From contig CM040126.1 in assembly GCA_022559845.1 (NCBI GenBank), positions 140,934,064 to 140,998,063 on the forward strand: a DNA stretch of 64,000 nucleotides, in the 5' to 3' direction. Position numbers and translations under genes: made by a program. The stretch comes from Amorphophallus konjac (Eukaryota > Streptophyta > Magnoliopsida > Alismatales > Araceae). Within the stretch, counting starts at the first letter, position 1. Every line of letters begins with the position of its first letter. The notes beneath the pieces were generated by a model that did not search any database, was not told the DNA's origin, and saw only the letters and a list, made by a program, of their open reading frames with translations. This document shows positions 33,275 through 44,907 of this stretch, one piece after another.

Positions 33275-33842
33275 ACGCCCGTGTCCAGGGTGCTACTTTA
33301 AAGAAACGACCTGCACTAGGTCGTCAATTCCAGATTTGACGCCCTGCCCTATAGGCGTTAATCTCATGAAAATCACATATAATTAATAGTTGATCCACGT
33401 TAAAAATTCAATAGATATGAAATATCCAATCTAATATATATTGCATGACTCGACCTGTGAATTCCTGCTAATTTTCTGTCATGATCATGTCTCTTATCTT
33501 TTGGAATTTTATTTCCTGAAATATTGTAATTTTTTGAATTCACGACCCTGTATAGGTCGTCTATCACTTGACTAACGCCCCTGTGCAGGACGTGAATTGA
33601 AAAGTAACGCCCCTGTCCAGGGTGTGTTTTTGATAAATTACTGAAAATATATATATTCTGTAAAAATAGAAGTAAAGAATGAATGACCACTGTATACGTC
33701 GTCAACTTGCAAATAAACGCCCCTTACCAGAGCGCGTTTTTGGTAAAATACTGAAATATTGAAATCTTGCAAAAATGTAAAATAGATAAACGCCCTTACT
33801 GAAGGCGTTAATTACTTGAGTAGTGACTTTACTTAAGTCGTT
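33275..33842 (+). repeat. Short palindrome field 2 in the Tekay-like LTR
   Basis: About nine units of the form ACGCCC-N-GGGCGT or ACGACC-N-GGTCGT. Clear ones are ACGACCTGCACTAGGTCGT (33306-33324), ACGACCCTGTATAGGTCGT (33542-33560) and ACGCCCTTACTGAAGGCGTT (33790-33809). Some arms are damaged here but intact in the 3' LTR, for example at 52205-52223. Confidence 0.8.
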
Positions 33843-35319
33843 ATTTTCCTGTAAAAATATTTTTACCTGTTTTTGACAACCGATGGTTTCAGTATATCTA
33901 TATATATATATGTATATCGACACTATATCTCCACTCCGTGAGTATAGTCCCACGTTTTTTGAGGTTTTATCGATCACCCTCAACTCTCATTGACATACAA
34001 GCTCTCCATTGGACATTCCGTTCCTTTGGACTAGCGAGTTAGTCATAGAGACCTCCGTAAGACTCCTCGTACCTTGGATTCCCTCAAGGTCGACTGAGCT
34101 GGTTGTACCATAAAAACCCATTACACTATTGAATGCCATGTCACTCTAAAAGAAATATGGTATACCGGCCCTTATGATATGCAAAGAGTATACCATGAGA
34201 ATTCTAAATGGGATGATGATATCATGCCATTTGTTGATGTTCTTGTAGACCTCAATTCTATAATAAGAATGAGGGTATCTTGTCTTTGATATACTGTTCA
34301 TGTGGACCTCAATTCTATATAAAGAATGTCCATACTTGTCATGATACCCGAGTTAAGGGAACCTAATTCCACCTAGTTTCAGCGATAAATCGTGTTTTAT
34401 ACCGTTGTTATTGCCTATCTATGTCCAATGTCGTATTTTTGGACTCCATTCTCTCAAAGTTATCCTACGGGTCTACAAGCTTAAATTGTTGAAATTCCAT
34501 ATTGGCTACATATATATATACAAGAGTGGATGTCAAATATACATGATAAATGCCTGCGCATATAGGGCCCGATCTGGTCCTGGGAGGAGCACCCGAAAGT
34601 ACTTGTGCCCATAGGAGTTGAATGATAAGGTATCTGGCATTATACCGAGTGCATGACTAGCTTGATTGGACATTCCACATAAATCTTGTACTTGACTCGT
34701 ACTTGACATGACATGAATTGTGTGACCCGAGAAAGGGTAATTACTTGCTCGCTTGATACATGATAGCCAAAGTTCTTGACATGACTTGCTAAAAAGTACT
34801 TACTTGAATATCTTGTTATCTTTTCTTGAAAGCTCATGACTAGTTCATCTTGCTATCTTATTGATAAATTCCTTCTCTATCTTGTCGTTTTATGCGAGCA
34901 TGCATAGCTATAGTGCATACATGAAAGATGTAATTATTTAAACCCCTTGCTAGCGCTTGAGATATAATTTCCTACTGAGCGTTCGCTCACTCCGTGTTTG
35001 TCCCTTACTTTTCAGGTAAGTCCGACGAAGAAGGTCAATCTGATGGGGAAAGTCAAGAGTGAAAGAGCTAGAGCTTTTCCAAGTGTCATCTAGTCTTTTT
35101 CCTATTTTCTTGAGTCAACTATGTACTTTTCCTTTTTAATCGAATAGAGTATTGGATTTGTAATAGTCTATCCATTATGAAATGAAGGATTGGGTTATCT
35201 TTCTATTTTACGCATATCTGTTTTGGTGTCGAATACACTACTACTATGATTGACATGATTGATATAAACTCGTCGCGCACCTCCGGGTATCTTCCGCGCT
35301 CGGGGCGTGACAGTTTTTG

Positions 35320-35332
35320 TGGTATCAGAGCC
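35320..35332 (+). other. Primer-binding site (initiator tRNA-Met)
   Basis: TGGTATCAGAGCC lies seven bases after the LTR end. Confidence 0.85.
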
Positions 35333-35484
35333 TAGGGTATTCAATTCCTAGGAAAACCCAAGTCCAAGGATAAGTTTTAACCTTCAACCAGTGAGACTGG
35401 GTAGAACCAAGGGTTAAAGTTAACATAGTATATGAGTCTTTAAATACAAGCACATATTAATCTAGTTATTGTAATTGTAGGATA

Positions 35485-36057
35485 ATGGCTGCCGAACGTG
35501 CTCAATGGCGCAACATGCAGCGTACCCTTCAAGGCATGACTCAAGTGCTGCAACAAGTAGCACAAGGAGGTGGACAACGAGCAGGAAGTCTCCACCAGAC
35601 TTTCAAGAACATGAACCCACCCAAGTTCACGGGTTCTACTGATCTAGATGACGCTGAACACTGGATTAGGGAGATAGAACGTATATTCCGTGTTATGCAA
35701 TGCACGGATCAGGATAAAGTCTTATTAGCTACTTTTCAGTTAGAAAGGGATGCTAGATGCTGGTGGGAATCAATAGAGGCTACTATAAATCAAGATCAGG
35801 TTTCGTGGGAGGAATTCGTTGAACACTTCAACGCAAAATATTTCTCGGACCGAGTTCAGGAAAAGAAGGCTGCAGAATTTGCTGCATTAAAGCAACGATC
35901 TTTGTCAGTGGCCGAGTATGAGGCCCAATTCTCTAGATTGTCTCGGTATGCTAAGCATCTAGTTAGCACCGAGAAAATGAAAGCTAGGAGGTTTCTTAAT
36001 GGGCTCAGGCCCCAAGCTATTACTCAACTGGCGCCGATGGACATTCAAGTCTACTAG
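35485..36057 (+). pseudogene. gag: Gag of the Tekay-like element, N-terminal part
   Basis: Capsid domain of a Tekay/Del gag. The start ATG is at 35485 (MAAERAQWRNMQRTLQ). The domain shows FTGSTDLDDAEHWIREIERI, ARCWWESI and FLNGLRPQAITQLAP. The TAG at 36055-36057 replaces an expected Gln codon in VYQEIV-like context, and the same frame continues beyond it. Confidence 0.85.
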
Positions 36058-37154
36058 GAGATAGTACGCCGAGCTCAACTATTAGAAGATGCCATGGAAC
36101 TGTCTGATAGGATTCGTGGTAAGGATAAGAAGGAACAAGTTACAGGTTCGGGTTCCTTTAAACCCAACTTCAAGAAGAGGCCTAGCAATGGAGGTATTCC
36201 CTCGCAAGAGCAAAAGTTCAAGAAGACCAAGCCCTTCTCTATCACCACTACCCCTTCAAATACAGTGTGCAAGCATTGTGATAAGGCGGGCCATAGAGCA
36301 GAAGAATGCTGGAGAAAACTAGGAGCATGTCTCCGTTGTGGGAGTCGTGAGCATCGGATTCTCGATTGCCCACTACTAAATAATCAAGCCGATGACGGAA
36401 AACGCCCAGTAACCAAGAATGCTCGTCTTCATGCAATCAAGGAGACCGAGCAAGAAGAAGAAGACGGCTTAGTGGAAGGTACATTGAAAGTTTGTTCCAG
36501 GAATGCATATGTCTTAATTGATACTGGTGCATCGCATTCTATTGTTTCTAAGAAGTTTGCTGACCCATTACCCCTAGAACCGGAATGGATAAAGTTAGTT
36601 TTATCTACTCCTCTGGATGATGAGACTGATATTACACATCATTACCAAAACTGCGAAGTATTGGTTCAGGGTAGAAATCTCCCTATTGATCTCATATGTT
36701 TAGATCTGAATAAGTATGATGTTATACTAGGGGCAGATTGGTTATCCAAATATCAGGCAATGGTTGATTGCCGCAATAGTAAGGTTACATTCAAGGAATT
36801 TCCAGAACTAATATTTACTAGCCCCAAGAGTCGGAGCAAATCCCCTATTATTTCAGCTCTCCGAGCTAGCAAGCTCATCAGGAAAGGATGTGCATCTTTC
36901 CTCGCATTTGTCACAGTTAAAGAAGCTAAGGAGATTAAGCTAGAAGACATTCCAGTAGTGCAAGAATTTCCGGACGTATTTCCGAAAGATTTGCCGGGAT
37001 TACCCCCGCAAAGAGAAGTGGCCTTCACCATTGACTTAGTCCCTAGTGCTGGTCCGATTTCAAAGGCACCTTATAGGATGTCACCTGCTGAACTCAAGGA
37101 GTTAAAAGAGTAATTGATGGAGCTCATTAAGAAAGGATTCATTAGACCAAGTAC
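36058..37154 (+). pseudogene. gag-pol: Gag C-terminus, zinc knuckles, protease, start of RT (cut by Copia insertion)
   Basis: In frame with gag. It contains two CCHC knuckles, CKHCDKAGHRAEEC (36268-36309) and CLRCGSREHRILDC (36328-36369). The protease active site DTGAS is at 36520-36534, followed by YDVILGADWL. The RT N-terminus reads EFPDVFPKDLPGLPPQREV. A TAA ends the frame at 37111-37113, where CAA is expected. The sequence stays readable to the insertion at 37155 and resumes at 48067. Confidence 0.9.
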
Positions 37155-37756
37155 TGTTGTGCCCATGCATGTGGTTTTGGTTTTGATGATGGTTTTAATG
37201 ATGGCTTTGATGATTGGTTGTTGATGTGAGTTAATCAAATGTTCAGTCATCTTGCTGCTCAGTTTAGACTAACATATTTGATGTTTCAGTCATGCTACAT
37301 GTTAAACTGATGCATAAAGCATTCATTGCTGTGGTTTTAATGATTGATTTGGGTTTGATGATTGGTGTTTGATGTGAGTCACTGTGAGTCATCCTGTTGA
37401 AATGTTCATTCAGGCTTTCATATGCTCAGTCAGTTTATTTGTTTACACTGTGAATCATTGTAATTGAAGTTTCAGACTATTATCTGCTGCATAAAGCTTT
37501 CATATGCATTTACAGAGTCTATACATTGATTGGCAGTAAGTCTGCACATTGAGCGTCTCATGGAAGTCCATACAGTGCATTGCCTTGGCTAAGTGTATAC
37601 ACTGTCAGTCTCATTTTGAGTCAAAGTCCATACATTGGATTGTTACTCACATCGCCTTCAGGCCTCCAAGTCTGTACACTGGCCTTCTTTCATGATATAC
37701 TACACGTCTACTCATTCAACACTGGTCTTCCAAGTTCTGTACAGCGTGAAGTCTCA

Positions 37757-38960
37757 CCTCGTGTTGTTTCCCCTCACTAACACGAAAAGATTTCGTGTCG
37801 TCTGAGGTTATAACACTTCGTGTTGATTTCCATGCGTGACAGGATAACTTGTATGAGGTTAGACTTCGTGTCGTTTTCCTTGTCGTGTCTTCGTGTTGGT
37901 TTTGTCTTCGTGTCCTCGTGTTGTTTTAGTGTCTTCATCTTCGTGTTATTTTAGTGTTTACGTCTTCGTGCTATTTCTGTCCCTCTCGCCTTGGTCATAC
38001 TCCGTGTCAATTCCTGTTGTCATCTTCGAGTTGTTGTCACCCCGTGTCGTCCTTGTCTTCGAGTCGTTCGGATGTTCGAGCAGCTTTGTACTCAAAGTTG
38101 TCTTCGTGTTTCCCGTGTACTCGTGTCTCCGTGTTGCCTTAGTGTCTCTATCTTCGTGTTGAGTTTACTTCGTGAACTTTTCTCAAAGTCAAGCACGTGT
38201 CTGTGCTGTCTCCATGTCGTTCTTACTTCGTGTCGGTTTCTATGTTTCATCACGTGTTGTGGTCAGCCCGTGTCGTTTTCACCTCGTGTTGCTTTCTGTG
38301 TGCCACCTCGTGTCGTTTCACAGTGAACCTCGTGTCGTTTCTGTGTAAACCTCGTGTCACTTCTCTCTGTCCTCTAGTTGAATCTCGTGTCATTTTTTTT
38401 ATGTCTACTTTTTCACTCCGTGTCAACTTCGTCTTAAGTGTTGTTTCATGTCTTCGTGTTGTTTTCACCTCGTGTCGTTTTTCACTTCGTGTCGTTCTTT
38501 TTCCTTCTCACGTCTTCGTGTCGCTTTTTACTCCGTGTTGTTTTTGTTCCACTGCGTGCAGAACATTGCAGCACTTCGTGTTGCTTTCTGTGTCACCACC
38601 TCGTGTCGTTCTTGCTTTGACCACACTTCGTGTTGCTTTACGTAGACCTCGTGTCTTGCTTGTTTGCAACCACTTCGTGTCGGTTTCTGTTGCCAGTCCA
38701 TGTTGTTCTCGAGCCGTTCTCTTTGATGTGTATTACGTCGTGTCGTTTTCTTTACTTCGTGCCTTTGTCATCGTATGTATCTCGTAACGTTCTCCTTGTT
38801 GCCATTTCGTGTCATTCTTGTTTCACTTCGTGTCGGTCTCTTCGTTGTGTCTGTTCTGTCACAATGTATCTCGTGTCGTTCTTCTTATTACCTCGTGTTG
38901 TTTTCATCTTCTTCGTGTCGTTCTCAGTGCATCTAGTATTTCTATTACATACTTCGTGCA
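37757..38960 (+). repeat. Field of about 40 CGTGT-core repeats
   Basis: Irregularly spaced units of the type CTTCGTGTTGTTTTC or CCTCGTGTCGTTTC fill 1.2 kb of the LTR. Because the spacing shifts phase, all three plus-strand frames stay open in places, giving Cys/Val/Ser-rich frames that are not genes. The same field is in the 3' LTR at about 45501-46703. Confidence 0.85.
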
Positions 38961-39151
38961 GCTTTAGTTCCTATGGCCCTCAGCTTTAATGATTTTCATC
39001 TCCTTGCAGATTCGAGGAAGAACATTCCACACACCTGGGCAGCACGTGATCCGATGCTGGAATGAAGCCTGCTGAGAGACTGCCACGTGGACCGAATTCT
39101 TAGGGCTGGAAATGTGGAGGTCACACGTCGTGGCTGATGATGATGCTGCTG

Positions 39152-39162
39152 CTATATATATG
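39152..39162 (+). promoter_or_regulatory. TATA box of the Sirevirus-like 5' LTR
   Basis: CTATATATATG, followed by a purine-rich leader. Conserved at 46895-46905. Confidence 0.6.
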
Positions 39163-39644
39163 AGACCTTCGTCCACAGATGAAGGTGATCGAGTTGGCGA
39201 GAAGAAAAGCGTATACAGAGAGCCACGATCCAGATAAAAGAAGAAAAGAGAAAGAAGAAGAGCAGAAGGAGAAGAAGAGAGGTAGAGAGCTCGAGAAGAG
39301 TGTGAAGAGAAGAAGAAGCAGAGAGTGAGAGAAGAGCAGAAGAAAGAGAAAGAAAGATAGAGAGTGAGCAAGAGAGCTCGTGGAGAAGAAGGAAGATCTT
39401 ACCTGAAGATCCGTCTACTGGACCGTGGATCAAATCCAGGCCAGTCAGCTCCGTTGAGAGCCACATTGTGCACTTCATCTTTCAGCTTTCTGTTTTGCTG
39501 AAGTCATTTTCGTTTATTGTTTTTCCTTTGTTTTCTGGTTTGCTGTGTTTCCGATACTCTGTAGAGAGGTCGGGGTTCCTCCTGTTAGTTCAGGAGAAGG
39601 GAGATTGATACCTCCGGTTGCAAGCAGCAGGTGGGCTGCTTGTG

Positions 39645-39890
39645 GGTTCCCTCCGGGTTGGAGGAAGGGAGATTTATCTCCGGTTGTGCTTCCCTCTGGG
39701 GTTCAGAGGAAGAGAGACTTGGGTCTCTAGGTTTCCCTCCGGGTTGGAGGAAGGGAGACTTGTCTCCGGTTCTGGGCTTGTGGATTCAAGTCCAGGGGTT
39801 CCCTCCAGGTCTGGAGGAAGAGAGACCGTGTGTCTCTGGTTTGCTAGTGACTGGTGTCACTAGTGGTTCCCTCCGGTTGGGAGGAAGAGG
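39645..39890 (+). repeat. TTCCCTCCGG(G)TTGGAGGAAG repeat field in the LTR
   Basis: Five to six spaced copies of a unit containing TTCCCTCC, a short centre, GGAGGAAG and then GGGAGAC-type purines. Each unit is an imperfect inverted repeat (TTCCCTCC against GGAGGAAG). The field is duplicated in the 3' LTR at about 47388-47633. Confidence 0.7.
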
Positions 39891-40325
39891 GGAGGCTGTT
39901 CCCCTGGTCAAGCTGTTTGGCAGCGTTTGTTGCAGACTGAGTCTGCTGTTTCTAGCGTGAGCTAGTGGAAGCCACACTCGGTTTGAGTGTGGGGTGGATG
40001 TAGGTCTGGAGGACCGAACCACCTAAAAATCCTCTGTGCAGTGGTCTGATATCTCTATATGTTTTGCTTCCGCTAGATGTTTGCATAGGGGCGCTCCAAG
40101 TGGTTGATCAGATCTTGTTCTGAGTGTTTAATCCGTTGAGTGAGCGAAAGTTTATTTGAGTGGAAGAATGGTGCTACTGCTAATTAGTCTTTCAGATTTG
40201 ATACATCTGTCTAGTTAGCACTCTAGATAGTTAGTGAGCATCATAACCTTTTAATTGGGTAAAGGTTTTTTAAAGGGTTATATTCATTCACCCCCCCCTC
40301 TGAATACTGCACCGAACCTAACAAT

Positions 40326-40337
40326 TGGTATCAGAGC
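40326..40337 (+). other. Primer-binding site of the Sirevirus-like element
   Basis: TGGTATCAGAGC lies two bases after the LTR end, complementary to initiator tRNA-Met. Confidence 0.85.
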
Positions 40338-40507
40338 AGGTCTCTGATCTATCTGATCTAACAATCTGCAGAGGATCCTGCTGGTTTGTTTGGTGTTTTT
40401 CAGAGTGTGCTTTCTGTGTTCGTAGCTTTGATTCTCCGTCTTAGTGCATTGTCTTGCTTATTTGGTTTAGGTGCTTCAGTTTGTCCTGAACCTTCAGATT
40501 GTTTGCA

Positions 40508-42276
40508 ATGGAGCCAATTGTGATGAAAGCTAGCTCCAGCAAAGCAAACAGATCCAACCACAGTGGATCATCAAGCGAGAAAAGCAGCCTCTCGCGGTCT
40601 GAAAGTGATGGAGACCACATGGCAATGGCAATTAGTGAATTCAAGAAATTCCTAAGAAAAAGAAAAGGAAAGCATGGTGATGACAGAAAGCAAAGAAGGT
40701 ATACTTCTAATCCTGCCAAGATTATTGACTCTAATGTTTGCTACAAATGCAGGAAGGCTGGACACACAAAGGATGATTGTCCAGAGTCATTGAAACTCAA
40801 AGGGAACACCTCGGACATTGATAGAGAAGGAAGAAAGTCAATATGCTTAATGGCCAACCGGGATGATGAGGAATCCTCATCCAAGGTAAATTCTGAATCC
40901 GAATCAGATGGATACTCCTTTGAAGAATTAATAGTGATGTATGAAGACTTGTTCAAAGTATCCAAGAAATTAAAATCTGAAAATAGAAAGTTAAAAAAGA
41001 GATGTGAACAGATAAATTCTAATGCTTCATGTGAAAACTGTCAGAGACTAAAAACATCTCATGATATGTGCTTAGTTGATCTGAATACGAATAAGGAACA
41101 AATCTCCTCATTGGAAAATAAAAATGAAGAATTGAGGTTGCTAAATTCCGCCATGTCTGAGAGACTCCTGACAGTTGAAAAAGGGAAATCTATTCTGAAA
41201 GGAAATGAAGTGAGTAATGAATTCACATTGACACTGGAAAATGAGACTCTGAAAAGTCTGAATGATGAATTGCAAAATCAACTTATGTTGTGTGAGGACC
41301 ACATTGTGTCTTTGGAAAGAGAAATTGAAGATCTAAAAAACTCCCTGTCAAAATTTGTTAAGGGAAGAGACAATTTGAATAAGCTCCTTGGTGCGAATGT
41401 AAATTTTCAGAAGGAGGGACTGGGTTACAGTCCAGACATGAAGAAGGCTGAGAAGGCTTTTGAGAAAAACTGAAGACTGTTTTCGTTAAAAGTTCAGAAC
41501 AAGAAAAGCCCTCTATCTCATTCTCACCTCAGTACAAAAATCAGAAAGAGAATGAAAAACAGAAAACATATAGAAAGAACTCTTCTATGCATATTGATCA
41601 CAGTCCTCACCCACACTCGCATGCATCTAGAAAGAAAATGATCTGTCACTACTGTCACAAACATGGACATTTGATGCATGATTGTAACTTGATGGAAAAG
41701 GATGACCTAGCAGCTGCTCAAAACAATCAGGCTAGAAAGCATGTCCCATGGGATAAGAAAATTGATTGTTATAACTGTGGAAAAATAGGACATGTTGCTG
41801 CACAATGCTGGTCAGGGTCGTTTAAAAGAAACCCCCTTCAATGTTCTCATTGTAGAAAGCATGGCCACACAGTCAAAGATTGTTGGCATATCCAAGGTAG
41901 GAATATGAATTTCAAATATGCTAAATTTCCTACAAAGAAAAATGACTTTGGAAGAAATAAAGTTGCATATAAAAGTAAGATTTCTACATGTTCTGAATGT
42001 GGTAAGCTAGGCCACAAAGCTGCCAACTGTTGGCTAGTTGATTATGGAAAGAAAAATTTTCATGATAATCAAAGAAATACTCATGCTCATCTACATAGGC
42101 ATCATACTTCAGCTAATTCGGTGGTGTCATGTAGATGTTGTGGAAGGGTTGGTCATTCCATGAATAATTGCTATCTGATGGAATTTGATGATTATTCTGG
42201 TAAGAAACCTTTTAGAACACCTGATAGGGGTAGTGCAGGACCCAAGACTGCTTGGGTCTCTGCAGGATCAACTTGA
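40508..42276 (+). pseudogene. gag: Sirevirus-like gag with six CCHC knuckles (frameshifted)
   Basis: The ATG at 40508 opens a frame to 41473 with one knuckle, CYKCRKAGHTKDDC (40739-40780), then an acidic stretch and a long heptad-rich, coiled-coil-like region (about 40960-41400). A one-base loss near 41470 shifts the frame. The continuation to 42276 has five more knuckles, starting at 41644, 41767, 41842, 41989 and 42130, each of C-X2-C-X4-H-X4-C form. The usual N-terminal gag capsid domain is not visible upstream, so gag itself seems 5'-truncated. Zinc knuckles bind genomic RNA during packaging. The large number may strengthen RNA binding; that is inference. Confidence 0.8.
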
Positions 42277-44893
42277 TTGATTTGATGCAGGTGTGCCTTG
42301 GAAAGAGAAATGAAAGGGGTTAACCAAGGCACTCAAGAATGAAAACCCCAGGATTCAATCCTTCAGGTTAGTTCTGAACTTTGCCTAAATCTCATAATCT
42401 GAAAATGCTGATTTGTCTGCTTTAAATTCATCATCTGAAATTGTTGATCTGCTTGACTGATTGTTGTATGATCTTCTCTTGTCTAGTTGATCAGTCTGCA
42501 TTCAAGACTCAGCTATTGAATTCAACTCTGCATATCTGATGCTCTTCTCGTACTATATGTTGAACTGAATTTGAATGCTTCTTTAGTATATACAGTTGAT
42601 GCACTATACAGACTCTGCGTCCATGCATGTGTTTTGTGTTAATGCATTGCATGCTTGTTATTGAATGCACACTTGGACTGATTGTGTATAGACTGATTGT
42701 CATTACATGTGACAATGATGCTGTTCAAAGCATGAAGGACTGCTTTATGTTGCATTGTCATACATGATCATCATGGTATATTAAATGGAACAAGTTGAAG
42801 GGCATATGGAGTATGTCTGGATGCTACTGACATGTGTGAGGTGGTCCTTGGACCAAGTCCTCCGCCTAGTACCATGGGTCTAGTCTTCATGTAAAACAGT
42901 GAACTGCATCATATGTTGAAAAATCCAAAAAAAAAAGGGGATAAAAATGCTCATGAATTAGATGCATAAACCTGAATTGATTGCATACTTGTTTAATGTA
43001 TCCTTGGTGCATAGTCTGCATGTAGGACAGTATGTTGCATAGCAAGTTAATTCTGTGTTTGCATAATCATTCCTCATCAGCATTGTCTGAATTGATACCT
43101 CTGAACTCTACTCATCTGAAGTGCATATATGTGATTTGCATGTATGTTTAAATGCATATTGTAAGGGGGAGTCAATGCATTGCATATAGGTTGTCAAATG
43201 CATACATTTGTCAGATTTCATAGCATATCCTTTCTTACTGATTTTGTTGACAAACCTCAATCATATTCTGAAAAACTTTGAGCTTCACAATCTCTCTTAA
43301 CAATTGGTACTTCTACTATCAATTGATATCATTTGACTTCAGAATTCTATCAGTCTTTCATGAAGATTTCAATGGGCTATCTCGATCATAAATCTGAAAA
43401 ACTCTTGAACTAGAAATCTTCTATTATACATTCTTAAGAATGACTGAAATAACTCATGTGGTTTAAGCTTAATGTATTCATGGAGTTTAACTTCAAAATC
43501 TCTTAACATATCTGAATCATGTCTAATAAATCTTAACCAACTGTTTCATGCTATGTCTTGCAAAAACTTCTGAAATCTGCACTTTTGAATACATGACTTT
43601 AATTGGTTAAGTACATGAGATTAATATTGTTTTGAAGCAAATGAATGTTTCTGAAATGTCTAAAGGGTAATATCTGTCAGAGCAATGACATTGGTCACTG
43701 AGAAACACAAGTCCAAAGGACTGTGTCATGAGGTGCCTTAGTTAACTCTGTAAAATGAGAATTCATTGAAAATCAGGCAGAGCAATGGCATGCACACTGA
43801 GAAATACAATTCACTCATTAAAAATTGAGCTGTAGTGTGTCATGATGTGTAAATGCTAACTCTGTTTACATAAGGCATGACAGTTAGTCACACTAAGGGC
43901 TTAGGGATATTGGCCTCTGATCAAGGTATATCCTCTAGTTACAAGGTGTGTACTAAACTAGAAAGCACGTAAAATTTGTAGCAAGGAAAATTGTTGAATA
44001 AATTGAAATATCTGAATATTGATGCCAAAAAATCAAATTGCTACAACCCTAGACAAAATCATATGACTTCATAATTGCTTGATTTCAATACTAGTACATG
44101 TAATTCTGAAAGAAGTCAATAGACTTGATTGTGTAAGACAAAGGGAGGATAATCAAGATAAATATGAGGGCTTGGTTCATTTTTATTAAACCATGGTTTT
44201 AGATATCATTACAGAATTTTATTGATAAACTCTGCATACATCACGTTTGAACCATGATGTTCAATAAATGTCATTCATAAGCCCTTATGATAGAAGACTT
44301 TGAAAACTTATGCTTTAGATTTATGAGATTGATATCTCCTTGAAGATCTGGCAGAATTTCTTATGTTTGGAACATCCTTGAAAAATCTGTTAATTGAAAC
44401 TCTTCTGCTCATGGTATTGACTCATTGACCTGAACCTCTCCTTGTTTGCCCCTGTGGTCTCCTTCTCTTTCATCTCATAAGATTCCACTTATTGAAGGGG
44501 AGATTCCAAGTCTTGCATCAATTTCATATCAATTGGCATCTATTCAGGGGGAGCATTCCTTGTCACACTGAATCATGTTCATATCATTTGTGACCTTGCA
44601 TTCACATACTTAGGGGGAGTATTGCATTACTTGTTGCATCTGCATTTTTGCATTTAACCCTTCCCATGGTTTATTTTGTTTGTATCAAAGGGGGAGATAT
44701 TGTTTGCCAAAAAGGGAGAATCATGTTCTTGAAAGGAGGAGAAATTGACTGAACTCTTATACATGCTATAATTTCTCAAATTATTTTTCTTTTTGATGAA
44801 GTCAAAGGGGGAGAATAATTTGAGTCTTCAGAATGCCTCAGAATGCCTCACATCATCAGAATGACTCAATGTATTGAAAGTGTTGCCATCATC
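42277..44893 (+). other. Non-coding interior with repeated polypurine tracts
   Basis: AT-rich and without a coding domain. GGGGGAG-type purine tracts lie at about 43163, 44495, 44546, 44611, 44687 and 44804, before the PPT at 44894-44907. In Sireviruses several PPT copies upstream of the 3' LTR are a known feature. Pol is absent. Confidence 0.7.
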
Positions 44894-44907
44894 AAAAAGG
44901 GGGAGAT
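44894..44907 (+). other. Polypurine tract before the 3' LTR
   Basis: AAAAAGGGGGAGAT directly precedes the LTR start TGTTGTGCCC. Confidence 0.85.

Larger units (their letters stand above)
32237..35312 (+). repeat. 5' LTR of the plus-strand Tekay-like element
   Basis: Begins TGTAGCAACCC and ends GGGGCGTGACA. TATA-like CTTATAAATAACC lies at 32694-32706. Two fields of short imperfect palindromes lie at 32371-32552 (upstream of the TATA) and 33275-33842 (downstream, so probably transcribed). The open frames inside are not credible genes. Confidence 0.95.
37155..40323 (+). repeat. 5' LTR of the Sirevirus-like element
   Basis: TGTTGTGCCC to CCTAACA. Contains the CGTGT-core repeat field (37757-38960), TATA box at 39152-39162, a purine-rich GAAGAGA leader (39236-39390) and a TCCCTCCGG repeat field (39645-39890). 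The 3' copy is nearly identical except for clustered single-base indels in the first roughly 160 bp. Confidence 0.95.

Noticed and set aside
32371..33842. CRISPR-like look of the palindrome arrays
   Set aside because: Spacing is irregular, units differ, there are no constant-length spacers and no cas genes, and the DNA is plant LTR sequence.
33895..33912. TA-dinucleotide run in the Tekay-like LTR (also near 52495 and 490-515)
   Set aside because: Simple sequence without promoter context. Not treated as a TATA box.
37893..38989. Cys/Ser/Val-rich open frames in all three plus frames (also at 45637-46732)
   Set aside because: They are translations of the CGTGT-core repeat field and are repeated in both LTRs. 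No start context or domain supports them.
39152..39960. Serine/leucine-rich and glycine-rich frames near the Sirevirus-like TATA box
   Set aside because: They come from the purine-rich leader and the TCCCTCCGG repeat field, not from a gene.
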